A stretch of 64,000 nt of DNA, taken from NCBI GenBank assembly GCA_001574975.1, contig KQ965731.1:1-64000 (forward strand), in the 5' to 3' direction. Each line of letters begins with the position of its first letter. The first letter of the stretch is position 1. The translations under genes and the position numbers were made by a program. This DNA comes from Gonapodya prolifera JEL478 (lineage: Eukaryota > Monoblepharomycota > Monoblepharidomycetes > Monoblepharidales > Gonapodyaceae). Below are positions 43,745 through 56,122 of the stretch, piece after piece. The notes under the pieces are model-generated. The model was not told the DNA's origin, did not search any database, and saw only the letters and a program-made list of their open reading frames with translations.

Positions 43745-46393
43745 TTAGAACAGAGCCATCAAATCCTCAACATGGACAAATCCATCTCTCCCAACTTTAC
43801 GGGTCAGTGTGATTATTTCCTACAGATCCAGGTGAGTGACAAAGTCGTTGGCGTATATTTCATCGCTTCACTCACATGGTCCGTGAGAACGTCTTTGAAA
43901 CAATCCCTCCCAAGCCGAATGAAATCACGTCTCGCCACTTTACCATTAGCCAGCACTTCCTTCATTGATTTTTCGATGTCGGCTTTCTTTACACGACCTT
44001 TCGCGGTTTCAAGCTTGACCTTGCTGAGCACCTTGTCCGCATCGGCTTGGGGGAACATGGAGTGGTGTTCCTCCATCCACCTGAAGGCGAACTCGTCCGC
44101 GTCCATGAGGACAAACTTGTGCATGAAGATGTTGAGTGTCGCCCCCACGAAGAGGTCACCAGCACAGTAGTATTTCGCTTGGTCTGCAGGGTCGCCGAGC
44201 TTCTGACCTGGCTTGAGAACTCTCGAGCGCTCGAGAAACTTGCCGCCAAGTATTCCGGCATTCCTTCATTCGGGACGGTGGACATAATGTTCCATTTTCT
44301 TTTCCCCTAAACATGGGGTAAGTCAACAGCCTTACCTCTGCGGAGGCTCATAGATCGTAATTGTGTCATCCGCGAGCCTGTATGTGAGCACGAACCTCCT
44401 GTCCTTGTCCTCGACGTGCTTGGAGTCCTGAACGATCCCACAGTTGGAGAAATGCATGGGAACAACCATTGCAACGACGTACCAGTCTAGCAACGAACCG
44501 CAACGTTTTGTGTTCATTCTCCAGCATCTTCAAAAAATCTTTCTTGGGGGGCTGGAGCACAAGGTGTTTACATGATCCGATTGAGTCTTCCTCTGTTCCG
44601 AAACCGTTGTAAGGGGGCCACTCAGACCCTGTTGAGTCCGCGGAGAATGAGGTGTTAGCGGCAACTGGTAGTGCGACCGGTTGAAGGTCCGAGGAGGTAA
44701 GTGAAGGGTTGTTGTCACGGAGGTAGTTGCGAGTGAATTCGTCACAGTCTCGGCTGGTGAGTGATCGCAATAGTGTCACCGGTTACGTTTGTAAGAGCTC
44801 TCAGGAATGGAGATGATGTGCCTACATGAGAAACTCTCTGTTCAGAACATTGATAGTTCCACCCAACCGGAAATCCTTCCACGTGTACTTTGGTCCAAGC
44901 TGGATGTCTGTTGCATCGAAAGGCAGCAATATTAAGAAAAGGCGATCCACGACCAGCGCGGATGGCCTTTCCCCAGCTCACCGACAAGATCCGTGAGTAT
45001 TTTCGGAAGTTGCTGTCTGCGTAGGAGCTGGGGAAACATGTCGCGCCCTGCGTTTGCTTTCCGGACTTCTCGCACTTCGACTGAATCGTCCACCAAATAA
45101 TAATGAACAATCTTTGAATGAACACCACGCCAAACAAAAGTTATATTTCTTTTCAACGAGCAAGCCCGGAATATTTCACAATTGACACTCACAAATTCCC
45201 GTAGCTCAGAGTTCGGACTTCCTCTGTCATCCCATACTGCATAAAATCGCAGAACCTTGCGGTCATTTTCGAGGAACTGGCGCAACCTGTCATTCTGTGC
45301 TGCGACAGCTGAGTTCGCCCCGCCGTGTGCGGACGCACCGCGGCCACCATTCTTGAGGCGGGCACGCTGGGAGACGTACGGATCTTCGGGCATTGGCTCG
45401 GGAGCGTTGAGTAATACGTGCTCGGTTTCCTCCATGTAGCGCTGAAACATCAGTGGGAAAAGAATTGGCAATGGAGGCGATAAATTGAGAGGAGCGAGCA
45501 TTTAATAAGCGATTTGATTCAATGGACATACCCGGGTGAATTCATCGCAATTTACAATTCTGAATGTTCGCCCATAGAACGTGACACTTGTTGCCAAGTT
45601 CAGATCTCTGACGGTGTAGAATTCGGAGCTCGATTTTGGAAGGCGCTGGCGCTTGATGAGAATTCCTTGAGGAATACCGCTGTTTTCGACGGGAGGCTCC
45701 ACTACCGCAATAGAGTCGTCCTGAAAAGTCGAACGGAATGACACGAAGCAATTCGATAGTTCTTTGAGGCTCACTCAATTACTGTCGTGTCCTTACCTCG
45801 ACATAGTACTGTATTTTAACCCTTCGCAAATGATACTGTTCCGTGCTCTCGTACACGCTCTGCTTGAAGTACGCATCGAAACCGAGAACGATTTTGTCGT
45901 ACGCCACAAAGGCTGGCACAAACTGCCTCCGAGATGCTGAAGCGGACGGCGTGTCAGAGACACCGTACAGGTCTTTGGGACGTTGATATTTTAGTGTCGG
46001 ATTCGACGCCAACGTGGAAGCGAGATGTTCAAGCGAGAAGGAAGCGGAGGAGTGAGGTCGATGTATGGGATAGCCATTCTGTACGGGGCAGGGAAGAGGG
46101 GTACAGGGGTGGAACAATGTCATTGAAAGAAGGGTTTGAGTTTGAGTTTCGGTCTCTGTCGCAACAGCCGCAGAGCGATATGCGCCAACCAAAGATCTTC
46201 TAATGCGCTTCAAAGAACGCCTTTTCCAGCATTTCCTGTTGTACGCTGCCCATCCCGCCCGTTGCACTCGTTCAGTGTTGAGCAGTACCTTGTAATCCAA
46301 CATCTCTCGAAGCCTATGGTTCCCTGTATTCGGCTCGATGATATACCCAGGAAGCCTGGGAATTGTCACGGGGGTCGTCGAGGCGGGAGACAT
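43745..46393 (-). CDS. EFHC1/Rib72-like protein with three DM10 domains (ciliary microtubule inner protein)
   Basis: EFHC1/2 (Chlamydomonas Rib72) lines the lumen of ciliary doublet microtubules. The start reads [21 protein letters not shown]10 domain 1: [40 protein letters not shown], then [22 protein letters not shown]10 domain 2: [56 protein letters not shown]10 domain 3: [40 protein letters not shown]. The C-terminus holds an EF-hand-like region ([20 protein letters not shown] and a last exon [19 protein letters not shown]). Many introns, often within each DM10 unit. Gene order and domain order match the animal and algal proteins, so a flagellated stage is expected. Confidence 0.9.
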
Positions 46394-46546
46394 GGCGGAT
46401 CGTTCACTGGAGTGTGGAGAGTGGGTGATCGGGAAGTCATGTTGACCGCAGCCTGGATGGTTGCGGGGGGAGGCCGCAGCCTGGATGGTTCCGGGGGGGA
46501 AGCCGCCGCCGCAAGAGACAGGTCAAGACTGCTATTCGAGCTCTCG

Positions 46547-48274
46547 TTATGTTATATTAAGCATGCAAGTCCTTAGCACAGCCCAACCCATGTGACTTTC
46601 GTGCCAAATGGTCCTTGCCTTCTTTGCCAAGTCCTCCAACTCTTTCGCCGCATTCCCACCAGTCTTCTTTCCCCGTTTCACATTTGGAGGGTTGTTCCCT
46701 TTTGTGGTCGCCTTGTCCTGCACCTTGGCTTCCTCCAGCGACCGTCCCATGTCGCGCACCTTGTCCAACAAAACCTCCGCCTTTTTGTGAAGCGGAGCGA
46801 GCGTCCGAGCAGGAATAACAAACCCACAACTTTTGCATACGCCGGAGAGTGGATGTACAGGACCAGTGCAGGTAGGAAAGTCCCGTTCCTCTTGTGTTGC
46901 GACAGAGGAGTGAGGATGCGCAGGACTAGTGTCGGTGGAGGGATCCTTTGCCTCTGGTACTGAGACAGGGGAGTCTGCAGCTGAGGATCCAAACGGAGAC
47001 GGAGATGCTGAAGCGTGATACAAACCCTACAAGAGTTTGAATGTCATTTGAACTGTCGCAGGTGGAATAGGCGATGAACAAACGCACATACCTCCCCAAC
47101 TCTCTGGTCGCAGAAATAGCAGACACAGTCAAATGCGTACACGATATCGAGTTTTCTCCGGCGCTCATCTGCTGTTTTTACCATATCCAAGTCCTTTATC
47201 ACCACCTGGGTTTCCACCGGCTCCCGATTATTTCTTTCGCTCTCCCCCTTTGCGATAGCTTTTTCCTCGAGGGCCCAGAGCGAGCGCAGAAGTGTCCCGC
47301 CATCCGCGTCGAGATACGATATAGTTACTTCGTCGTTTGCGGAAAGCGGCACGATCGTTGAGAGTTCGTACATGTGAGTGAGCTCTGCACCGCTTGGAGC
47401 ACTGGACGATTCGTTGGGGTGTTGCGAAAGTTGTGCTTCTTCGGAAAGCGTTTCAGTTGGGTGTGGTGATGGTGACCATTTTTCCTGCAATTTACAATCC
47501 GATTCAACTGCACTCCGGTGTCCACCACCAGCGCGTACTTCACTGCCCTCGGATTTCCCCTGTGGATTGGAATTTTCTTCATTTGACGTTCCCCCTTCCG
47601 ATTTTGGCACGCCATCCTTAGTGCCATCGCTCGTCCACTGAAGCACTTTCGCGGTGGCCACACAGGAGTGATTCGCCATGGCAAGGTTGGGGAGCAAGCC
47701 CGTGGGGAAAGAGTTACATTCGGCCACGAAGTGGAGGCGAACGAGATGGGAGATGTCTTGAAGGGTGAGCAAAATAACATCAACAAGCGCGCGATTCCGA
47801 GTCGATAGTGGAAACAGGCAATGAATCCACCAAAGTACATGAAGAGCAGTTCGTGGTTGTTTGAAAAAGGAGCCTTTACATGAAGATTTCGTCTTGTTGG
47901 GCACCCGCACCACCAAGCTCACCAAAGTTATTTTCTGCGGCAACCTGTTGCAACTTTGTGCCCTCCTTTCCGTCCATCGCCTGTTTCCACTTCAGATCCG
48001 GTAGATCCTGTGCTGTTCTCGGCCAGAGCTGCCCCACCGCTGCTGCGACATTCCCGCTCGCGTCATCACGTGCAGCCTGTGCGCATCTCTCGGCAACAAA
48101 ACATGTATCCAAGGATCCCCAGGGCCACGACACGAGCGATCGCTCCACGAGAAGGACTGTGTGAGTGGGAAGTCCGTCAGCGATTGTCAGAATGCGGCCA
48201 CGATCGGGGGTGGACGACACGCGCAGTGAAGGGTGCACTTGGATAATGTGGGATTGGAGAGGGAATGTTGGCAT
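46547..48274 (-). CDS. SET-domain protein lysine methyltransferase (SMYD/SETD-like)
   Basis: The start exon is MPTFPLQSHIIQVHPSLRVS, then DRGRILTIADGLPTHTVLLV, the split SET N-part. The hallmark LLPNLAMANHSCVATAKVLQ follows, then after a hydrophilic insert of about 80 residues PLSANDEVTISYLDADGGTL and the post-SET-like FDCVCYFCDQR. The last exon reads CTGPVHPLSGVCKSCGFVIP and ends in a basic helical segment (KRGKKTGGNAAKELEDLAKK). The NHSC and ISY blocks bind S-adenosylmethionine and the substrate lysine. No MYND zinc finger is evident, so it is not a canonical SMYD; target unknown. The start is 84 bp from the divergent hypothetical gene. Confidence 0.72.
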
Positions 48275-48358
48275 AGAACAAGAAAGTAAGTCTACGTTGA
48301 ATGAAAGATTTTTCCTGCGGACAGAAAGCAATTAAAATTCATCCATAATTTTGCCGCC
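48275..48358. promoter_or_regulatory. Short divergent promoter between SET gene and hypothetical gene
   Basis: Only 84 bases separate the two proposed ATGs on opposite strands. A TATA-like or CCAAT box is not obvious. If both genes are real they share regulation. Confidence 0.3.
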
Positions 48359-48820
48359 ATGACCTCCAACACTTCACCCAATGCCATCGCCCCCAAGGCC
48401 GCTCTTCTGGTGAAATGTTCTTTACTTCTTCTCCACGGAGCGGACTCAAGACGGCTGGGGGCACCGATGCACAGACCGCTCCCCCGCACCGAGCGGAATG
48501 CCGTCTGGCTGCTGAAACCGGGGAAAGACCATGCACTGGAACCGGAGAAGGCGTTTGGGATGATGTGGAGCAAGAGCAGCAGTCCGCAAGATACGTATGT
48601 GTGGAATGAAATTGTCTCTTCCCAGGAGCGCGATGCCGTCCCCCTGCCCCCACAGAGCGACTCCGCTCTGTTCATGGTAACGAAGAGACCGCGCTTTTCA
48701 TCAACATTGGACTTTCATTTTTACAAGCGCGGAAACGTAATTGTGGAGACTGGAGGGCGGAAGGCGAGCAGTCATTTGTATCCACTGTATCGATCGGTTG
48801 TCGTAATAAACCCGGGATAG
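48359..48820 (+). CDS. Hypothetical protein, single exon
   Basis: An intron-free open frame of 153 codons (MTSNTSPNAIAPKAALLVKC to SVVVINPG). It has mixed hydrophobic and polar segments (LFMVTKRPRFSSTLDFHFYK, RGNVIVETGGRKASSHLYPL), suggesting a small globular alpha/beta fold. I do not recognise a family. Support is only its length and position next to a plausible promoter. Confidence 0.45.
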   Translation: MTSNTSPNAIAPKAALLVKCSLLLLHGADSRRLGAPMHRPLPRTERNAVWLLKPGKDHALEPEKAFGMMWSKSSSPQDTYVWNEIVSSQERDAVPLPPQSDSALFMVTKRPRFSSTLDFHFYKRGNVIVETGGRKASSHLYPLYRSVVVINPG

Positions 48821-49324
48821 AAGATATTCCCAAATGTTCGTGTTCATAATAGCCTTCTACCACCATTACCTAACAAAGCAAACGCGATCGAAATCTCTGA
48901 GTCGAGATACAAAGTGCAAACAATGTCTTGAGGAACGTGGTGCTACAGTTAATCCGTCCAAGACGTTTCCGAACGTTCATGTTATGAATGTAGAGCCGAG
49001 CGAGAAAAGATATTATCGCCTGCGTGAATAACTGATATTCGAGTGAAACGACAGTACACAAGTCAATGGACGCATTACCTCACATCTCTATCACTGTTGG
49101 GGGACCACATGCAGTCAAGTCGGCAAGATGGAGAGGTGGAGCTTGTGGTCATTGCTCAACATTATTTGACAAGCCAAGTGAACGTTATGTATGATACAAA
49201 CAAGAATATGAAGTCATTCGCCGGACATGCCCGCTTTCTCTCGCTCTCTTTTGTAGAGGGAGTACATTTTCTACAATGCGGTACTTATCAGTAAGCCGCG
49301 AACAAAAGCAGTGGAGTAAACTGA
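48821..49324. other. Intergenic stretch with nothing recognisable
   Basis: About 500 bases between the hypothetical gene and the next gene on the minus strand. Short open frames exist on the plus strand, but none has a start, splice sites or a domain. It must contain the 3' ends of both genes. Confidence 0.45.
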
Positions 49325-51813
49325 TCATACCTGAACCTCCTCGATCGCAACATCTCGAAGCGCATTGGTAGGGAGCAGCGAGGAAGGCGCAGGTCGTGAT
49401 CGGTCTTGCCGCGAGGATAAGATCGTGCGCGCAGTCGCGGCTGGCACGGTAAAAGCGACATCCGGAGAGGAATTCGATGGGTCAAAGGAAATCGCGGAGC
49501 TGGAAGGGTGCAGGTTTGGGTTTGGGGCGGAAGGTGGTGGCATGACGACGTCCTCGAACTCCTCATCATCAAGCGTATCCGTAGATCCCAACGCAGAAGG
49601 ATCATTTGGTGTACTGTCGCTCGGGTCCGTGTCTACATCCATTGTATCAGCCTCTGGCGTCGGTTCTTGCGTATCACCTCCTGTGACATTTTCGTCCTCC
49701 CCAGACTCGACAGCGACTGCCGCCAGCACAGCTGGGCCTCTCACTTCCAAGCCCGTGTCGTCAACCGTATCCACACTGCACCCTTCGCCGTCGACACGAG
49801 GCAATCCCCGCAATAAAGCCGTTGCGATCCTGTTGAGAGGAAGCTGTTTGAGGGTAGCGGCGGAGTCGAGCAGAAGGACGAGATCACGATCTGTGGGCGA
49901 GGCGGGGGAAGATGTGGGCGAAACTGGAAAAGAATTGGATTCGTGTTGAAAGAACGACCGCGACACGGCTCGGGATTCCAGAGATTCGTAAATCGGGGAG
50001 TACTGATCCGAGTGAAGAGCATTGGGGGATGACGAAAGAACACCTTCGTCAGGCGCTGCAGGCCTGTGGGGTCGATAATGAAATGGATGTCAGATGTGTC
50101 AGGTTGAAAAGAACGTACCCAAGAATCATCTCGCGGGTAAGCTGGGCCCACGCATCCATTCGCACCACGAGCGGCCATGGATCGCCATGCGGTGGGAGAA
50201 ACACTGCACGGTGTGTCATCACTAATTAATGCCGACGTCGAGGTCGTGGCCACAGCCAAACGAAGGACACTTCTGTGCTGTCACCTTGAATTACATTACA
50301 CACTCGATAGATTACTCTCGCAATGCCCTCGAGTGCTTCTGCGCCATCACCCCCATTCCCTCCCGCTGCCTGCACTTGGCAAGCTCGACCGGCAACATAA
50401 TCGCGGGCCCGAGCAGTGCGCTCCGAGCGAGAAGCTCGAGGTACCGGAACGTCCAATCGACATGAAGAGACGAGAGATAATACATGGTGCAGATGTGGAG
50501 GAAAAACACTTCGACGGCTCTCGAAAGGTATAGTGGACTGACGTACGGGTCGGGTGCGAGCGCGTGATCGTGGCAAAGGGAGTGTCACGGTGGGAGCACG
50601 TTAAAATCACACGGTATGCCTCCACGAGAGCCTACCCACCTCTCCACCGGTACGTGCACAATGTTGATCAACCATCCATCGGCATCATCGCCCCACGCAA
50701 GCGCCATGACGATGGCGACGTACACGAGGTTAAACGCGCCGATGAAGCGGTACAGGTGCGCGGCTCTTGGGTGGAGCATCGTGGGCTCGTGCCGCACGAG
50801 CGACGCCAGCGGGTCCGCGAGTTGTAGAATGATGGGAAGAAGGCACCCCACGCGAAGCAGGATAAGAACAAACAGGAAAGCGCCGCGGTTTTCGGTCCCG
50901 GAGGGAATAAATGGCAGGGAGTATGTGCAGATGAGGGAGGTGAAGATAGGAATGTACACCGAGGGGGGGACGTAGCGGTCCTTGATACCTGTGAAAAGAT
51001 AATGAAGAGCGGTTAAAAGTGCGGAAAGGAGGGTTTTGAGAGATGAGCATCAATGAAAACTCACCCTTCTCCTGAACCCCACCAAAGAACAGCAAAGAGC
51101 CGACCGACACCCCCCCAAACAGAGCCGTGTGCACTTCCGCCAATTTCTCCACTTCACTCATAGACTCGAACTCTCCTTCCTGTGCTCCTTTCTTGTCCCC
51201 TTGCTGCCCATTGGCGTCCTTCCCACTCCTCGCTTCCGTCTCCTTCCTCTTCTTAATCGACTTCTTGACCGCGACACTCCCACCATTGGCAATCACTTCG
51301 GCCTCAACTTTGTCCCTCTTCTCCTTGGCGCGGCGCTCCAGCTCTTGAGACTCGATGTTGTCCACCTCCCGCTCAAGCTGGTCCACGCCTTCCTCCCATG
51401 CGCGAAGCGACAGCGTCGACAACAGCAGCAGTGGCTGGCACGCCCACCACCAGCCGGGCATGGAGGACGAGGAGGCGGAGGCGGATGAAATCAGGAGATC
51501 TAGGAACGACTGGGTAGAGGGGTGTAATGAAAGGTGAAGACGGTCAGTTCTCGGCGCGTCAGGCGCATTGGACGCGCAATCGGACGCTCATCCGCGCACG
51601 CACCTCGCTGAGCACACTGCCGTCCCACCCCGCGTCCTGGCTGGCCCATCTGGCCCAGATGCGCCACGTGATCGCGAGAGACACCGCCGCCAGCACAGCG
51701 AAGATGGTCCGCCTGGTACCATTCCGGGGAAGGAGGAACGCGGCGGCGAAGGATGCAGCGCAGGTGAGCAGCAGGAGCGTGCCGTGGGCGACGAGGATGG
51801 CGGGGACGGACAT
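49325..51813 (-). CDS. Multi-pass membrane protein with acidic cytosolic tail, unknown
   Basis: Minus-strand exons starting MSVPAILVAHGTLLLLTCAA give roughly eight hydrophobic segments: IFAVLAAVSLAITWRI, WWWACQPLLLLSTLSL, FGGVSVGSLLFFGGV, YIPIFTSLICTYSLPFI, FLFVLILLRVGCLLPIIL, FIGAFNLVYVAIVMALAW and HICTMYYLSSLHVDW. Between the third and fourth is a basic coiled stretch (LEREVDNIESQELERRAKEK). The C-terminal 200 residues are acidic and Ser/Pro-rich (DVDTDPSDSTPNDPSALGST), ending EEVQV. Introns lie near 51490, 51060, 50530, 50330, 50110 and 49920. I do not recognise the family; a fungal-specific membrane protein is likely. Confidence 0.5.
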
Positions 51814-52239
51814 GTAGGTGGGGAAAGGAGTCGTGTTTGCCGGACCAGTCAGCAGACATTTGTCCCTAAAATTTCTGACTTGGATATTGAATCACTTCCC
51901 CGGCCACCCGAATTACCCGCTGCAAGAAACATGGGATTGGGCCTAAAGTATTCTATAATGGACGCAGAATGCCACTGTTCTCACGCTGAATTTATTCTCT
52001 GCTTCACGACGTATACATACGAATGATCGAAGGTTAGGACAAGTCGGTGAGATGTATAATTCACTGAGGAGAACAGAGACGGGTGAGGAAGGAGGATACC
52101 AAAGGTCAAATCCAAACTTCCCCCGGCAACATGCCCGATCTGACATGTGGGCACTTCGTTGCCCGCCATTATCACAGGTAATTGAGTCACTGACTGAAAA
52201 CAGGCTCATCTTGTGCTTCAGCTCGCATTTTGTGGCCAT

Positions 52240-52560
52240 CTACTCACCCGTGACCCTTGCAAATCTCTCTTCCGCCTCTCGCCCCTCGTTTCCAGACACC
52301 CCAGCAGCCGCTGCCCCAGAGAGCAATCTCCCAGCGTCCTGAAGCATGGCAAGCGCGGACGACGCCGCACCGCCGTGACGCTGGAGGTCGCCTGCCGACT
52401 GTATCCCACCGGGGTCTAGGCAGCGTCGGTGCCGTCGAGAGGAGGACCACCCACCGCAGCGATTTCTTCCGTCGCTCTGTCGATGACTAGCACCCCGGCA
52501 TATCCTGGCGACGCCTTGATGTCCGAGAGCGCTGTTGCGAGTGCAGGAGGGGGGGGGGTC
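52240..52560 (-). CDS. Possible LAMTOR4/roadblock-like small protein, fragment
   Basis: On the minus strand one frame reads TALSDIKASPGYAGVLVIDR, then ATEEIAAVGGPPLDGTDAA to a stop that could be skipped by splicing. A second frame reads ALAMLQDAGRLLSGAAAAGV and GREAEERFARVTG up to a gtgagt donor near 52252. The pattern G.LV....G.I...GG.L...D.A with a later amphipathic helix recalls LAMTOR4 or roadblock domains of the Ragulator complex. Neither the start exon nor the last exon is clear, so this is a hint and not a model. Confidence 0.28.
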   Translation of the reverse strand, partial: DPPPSCTRNSALGHQGVARICRGASHRQSDGRNRCGGWSSSRRHRRCLDPGGIQSAGDLQRHGGAASSALAMLQDAGRLLSGAAAAGVSGNEGREAEERFARVTGE

Positions 52561-52744
52561 TGAGCTTGGGATGATGAGCTCTAGAAGCGGTAGGAGAGGG
52601 AATCTTAGCATCGACTGCCAGTGTAGTCTAATCGCCGCTCGCGGGTACATGCCATCGCCGCGGCATGGGTTGTTGGTGAATGATTGGGCTTTGGTCACTC
52701 TCTTCAATCATACAATTGCAGATATCCCACCTCTCTCTTTTCAA

Positions 52745-53825
52745 ATGGCGCTGAATGAAGATGCCGTACGCCGCGTATGTCTACCATCTCTTGTTTTGGC
52801 GCTCAATTCGGGCAGCTCACGCTACGCTGTCGGAACCGCTAGTTGTACATGGAATGCCAAGTGAAACTGCAGCAGTTCTCCCGTGACCTCAACGCCGTTA
52901 AGCTTCAAATTGCACAGAAGGACCGTGACCGCCGGATCCACGACCTCGTCCAGCAGGAACTGGCGGGACTGGGTGCGGGCAAGAGGACGTACAAATCTGT
53001 CGGGAAAATGTGAGTACCGCGTGGCTCGGCGAAAGTAGGACAGAGTGTATGAGACAGCTGCTGGAGGGACGTGAAGGTCGATGAGTCGAAATGCGGAGGA
53101 GTTTTGATGGCCCGACAAGACGGGTGTCTTGTGCCCAACAATTCTGTTTGAGTGTATGAAATTTGCATAGAGTGCATGATGCCAAGGACTGCCATTTTGC
53201 TGTTTGCACGGATCCTCGGGCACACGTTGTGTGCCCGCTGTTCGTTCTCACAAAATCGCCCACGTCGGCACTCACACACCTCGCACCAGGTTCCTCGCAG
53301 CCGAGCCGACCGACATATCCAAGGACCTGAAAGTCGAATCGAAGTCGCTCGCTAAAGAGTCCGAGGCGCTGGGAAAGAAGAAGGAGTTCATTGAACGAAG
53401 CTCGGTGCGTTTGGAAGAGATTGCTCTTCGGTTGTCCCAGTGCTGCACAGTTGCGATGGGTACTCGTGCTTTACTCTGTCGCTGGACTACTGGGAATGTG
53501 CTGTGCACCTCGGCTGACCGTCGTGTTGTACTTGGTCGTTGGACCACCGGGAATGAGCATGGGTGGTGCTGTGCGCTGACGTCAGGTCACTGTGAATTTT
53601 TAATGAAAATGGGCTGGTGGTCGTGTTGCGGTCGTTGGACCACTGGTACTGTTGTATGAACCTCAACTGACAGTTCCTTCCTCCCCATGTCTCCGCCCCC
53701 CACACACTTCTACCCACAAGAATGACAGTAAGTGGCTCATTCTTCTTCGTCCGTCAAGGTTACCACTAACACCCCATGCCCACGTAGTCCAAAATCTCCT
53801 CCGCGATGTGACCAGAGGCCGATAG
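52745..53825 (+). CDS. PFD1: Prefoldin subunit 1
   Basis: A beta-type subunit of the prefoldin hexamer that hands actin and tubulin to CCT. Exons: 52745-52774 (MALNEDAVRR), 52843-53009 (LYMECQVKLQQFSRDLNAVK, QELAGLGAGKRTYKSVGKM), 53290-53404 (FLAAEPTDISKDLKVESKSL, KKKEFIERSS), then a tiny exon at 53722-53728 that gives ND, and 53790-53825 (QNLLRDVTRGR). The two coiled-coil arms flanking the YKSVGKMF beta hairpin match prefoldin 1 of animals. Length about 120 residues is right. The intron from 53405 contains a diverged repeat. Confidence 0.85.
53478..53648 (+). repeat. Diverged short repeats within the prefoldin intron
   Basis: Three copies of an 18-base word of the form gtcgttggaccactggga start at 53478, 53535 and 53631, with two or three differences between them. 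Spacings are 57 and 96 bases. This looks like the remains of an old tandem duplication inside the intron, not a functional element that I can name. Confidence 0.5.
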
Positions 53826-53962
53826 CGACCATAAAGACCCACGCAGGGTGGTGCAGGAAAACACTCCTCTAATAATTAAATCAACTTGTAAATGCAATGC
53901 AAATGTGTAGAGTTCCTCAAAACCCCCTAGTATTCGCACACTCGCCCTCGCCCTCATCCGTC

Positions 53963-56048
53963 ATGTCTGCACCGCGATCCGATTCGGCATGGGTTACATT
54001 ACAGGTATGCTTTTCCTTTCCATATGCGTAGCCGTTTTTCCAAAGACGGCTCAAAGCACGGAGCTGACTGTATTTAAACCTTGAACCTCTTGTTCACAGC
54101 TTTCAGCGCTCCTCGGGATGACGGCCGAGGACGTGGAAGGCATCTCGCAAGTTTTGGCGTCCTTCTCGACTCGCCAGGAAGCGGAAGGGTTCTTGTGGGA
54201 CCTTTTTGGAGGGCAATCGGAAGCAGCTCCTGCTGCACAGACTTTTGTCTCGAATTACCTCAAGAGCTTCGGAGCCAAAAGCGGAGGAAAAGACTCGACA
54301 CCCGTGGCAGCGAATGGCCGCGTCTCGAACGTGAATGGCTCGGAAAGAGCTCCCGATACCGTCCAGACCACACCAAGTGCGAAAGCTTCGTTCCAATCGT
54401 GGCAGGCCTCCCTCTCAGTTCCGAACAACGTTCGCGTCGTAAATCGTCGTCTTGATGACGACGACGACTACTATGTCGCCCCTACAAAAGCGCGAGGGGG
54501 AAAATCACACAACCCTTCCGCAGGAGTAAACCAGCAAGAAGCTCCGCAACCCGCGCCGGCGTGGCAACGTCAGAACGTTGCCAAGCCACAACAGCCAAAG
54601 CCACAGCAAGCGTGGTCCGCTGAACGGAATCCCCAACCTCCCTCTCAGAATCCACCGTCTACACCCCCTACTACACCCCCGCCGGCAGCGCGACAGGATA
54701 CGTCACCTCACGCACCCGCCCAGAGCCCAAAATCGTCAGCAGATGCGCGCGCCAAGGCGGCTTCTATTCGTATCACTCCGACTGGAGTCCCAAATCAGCC
54801 CAAGGCAAAGAAGGACAAACCAGCATCTGGCAATGAGAAGAAGCGCGTGCCTCTCAAGCTTTCGGATCTGGACAATCTTGATCACGATACTCCTGTTGGG
54901 GATGCTGCTAAGGTAGCAAAGGGCGCCAAGGAGAGAGTCATGTGCGAGTGCTTAGGTGTGTACATGATGATATTTGGTGCCAACTAAGATTCAATCGATA
55001 AGATGTTTTTTCGCCGACGCAGCCACGAAGCACCAGCTCATAACCAACTGCCTGAACTGCGGGCACATTGTGTGCTCTTTTGAAGGTTCGTCATCACGCG
55101 AAATGGTTTGGATCGGTGCGTGAATCCAAAGGAACACTGTTCCCAGGCCAGGGTCCTTGCGCCTTCTGCGGTTCACCTGTAATAGATCCGTCGCAACAAC
55201 TGCGGCTGATGCAGCAAAGACAGCTGGCTCGTACAGCTGAGAGGCGCGAGCGGGAAACGAATGTTACAATAGATGGATTCTCTGGGCGGCGGTACGCAGG
55301 GAAAGCCGGAGGAGCACCGAAAGTGGGCGACGCCGCTCAATTTCCTGGATTGGAATCGAATTTGGTAAAAGCTCAGAAGGGTGCCGAAGACTCGACAATG
55401 GGGGAAGAAGATCTTGCCAAGGCGATGAGCCAGCGTGATCGTTTGCTGCACTACGATCGAACTGCGGCAGCGCGTACTCGGGTCTATGACGCCGCCAGTG
55501 ATTTTGACTATACCTCGACTGTAGCAAACAAGTGGGCAACGCAGGAGGAACGGGAAGCGGCTGCAAGGAAGGAAGAGGAAAGGAGACGCAGGGAGGAAGA
55601 AGACAAGAGGAGGGTCAGGGTTGATTTTGACTTTGTCGCAGGCCGTGTTGTAGCGACCACGGTCCCCGCTGACGTGGTTGGAGAAAGAGCGGACGAGGAT
55701 TTTCAATCTCCACAAGAGAGTTTGGTCAGATCCACTCACGCCTACGCTTCGAACCCGTACCTGAGAGCACCGCCGCCCACCTATGTGAAACCCACCGAGA
55801 TTTCTTCTACTCCAGTGAAAAAAGTTCCAGTTCCCGTGTGGAAGCTACTGGAAAGCTCGAGTGAAGGGACAATACCAGAAGTGAGAAAAGAGCAGTCGTC
55901 GTCGACAGAAAAATCGACGAGCAAAAGCGCGGCTACTCGGAGGAAAAATCTGAGGCTGCAGGATGCGGATGCAGAAGGGTGGGGTGTGCCGATGCCGGAA
56001 CAGGAAACATTTGTCGTCTGTTCCGTGCCAGATTTCGCTGACAAGTGA
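53963..56048 (+). CDS. TRIP4: TRIP4/ASC-1 homologue (zf-C2HC5, ribosome-quality trigger complex)
   Basis: A subunit of the ASC-1 complex, in yeast Rqt4 of the complex that splits collided ribosomes. Exons: 53963-54004, 54100-54955, 55023-55085 and 55147-56048. After a helical N-terminus (LSALLGMTAEDVEGISQVLA) and a long Pro/Gln-rich linker with an Asp run, the zinc finger reads RVMCECLATKHQLITNCLNC, GHIVCSFEGQGPCAFCGSPV, with the eight Cys/His of the family. Then helical and low-complexity parts follow (LAKAMSQRDRLLHYDRTAAA), and the end PMPEQETFVVCSVPDFADK. An ASCH domain as in human TRIP4 is absent, as in yeast. The next gene starts 75 bp downstream. Confidence 0.9.
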
Positions 56049-56122
56049 TATTGAATACATCATCATACGATTGCACTCTCACTGGTGCGCATTAAGCACC
56101 TCCCTAGGAGGTCTGCCCGAGA

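Noticed and set aside
49365-49949. 194-codon plus-strand Ser/Thr-rich frame
   Set aside because: Antisense shadow of the acidic tail of the minus-strand membrane protein.
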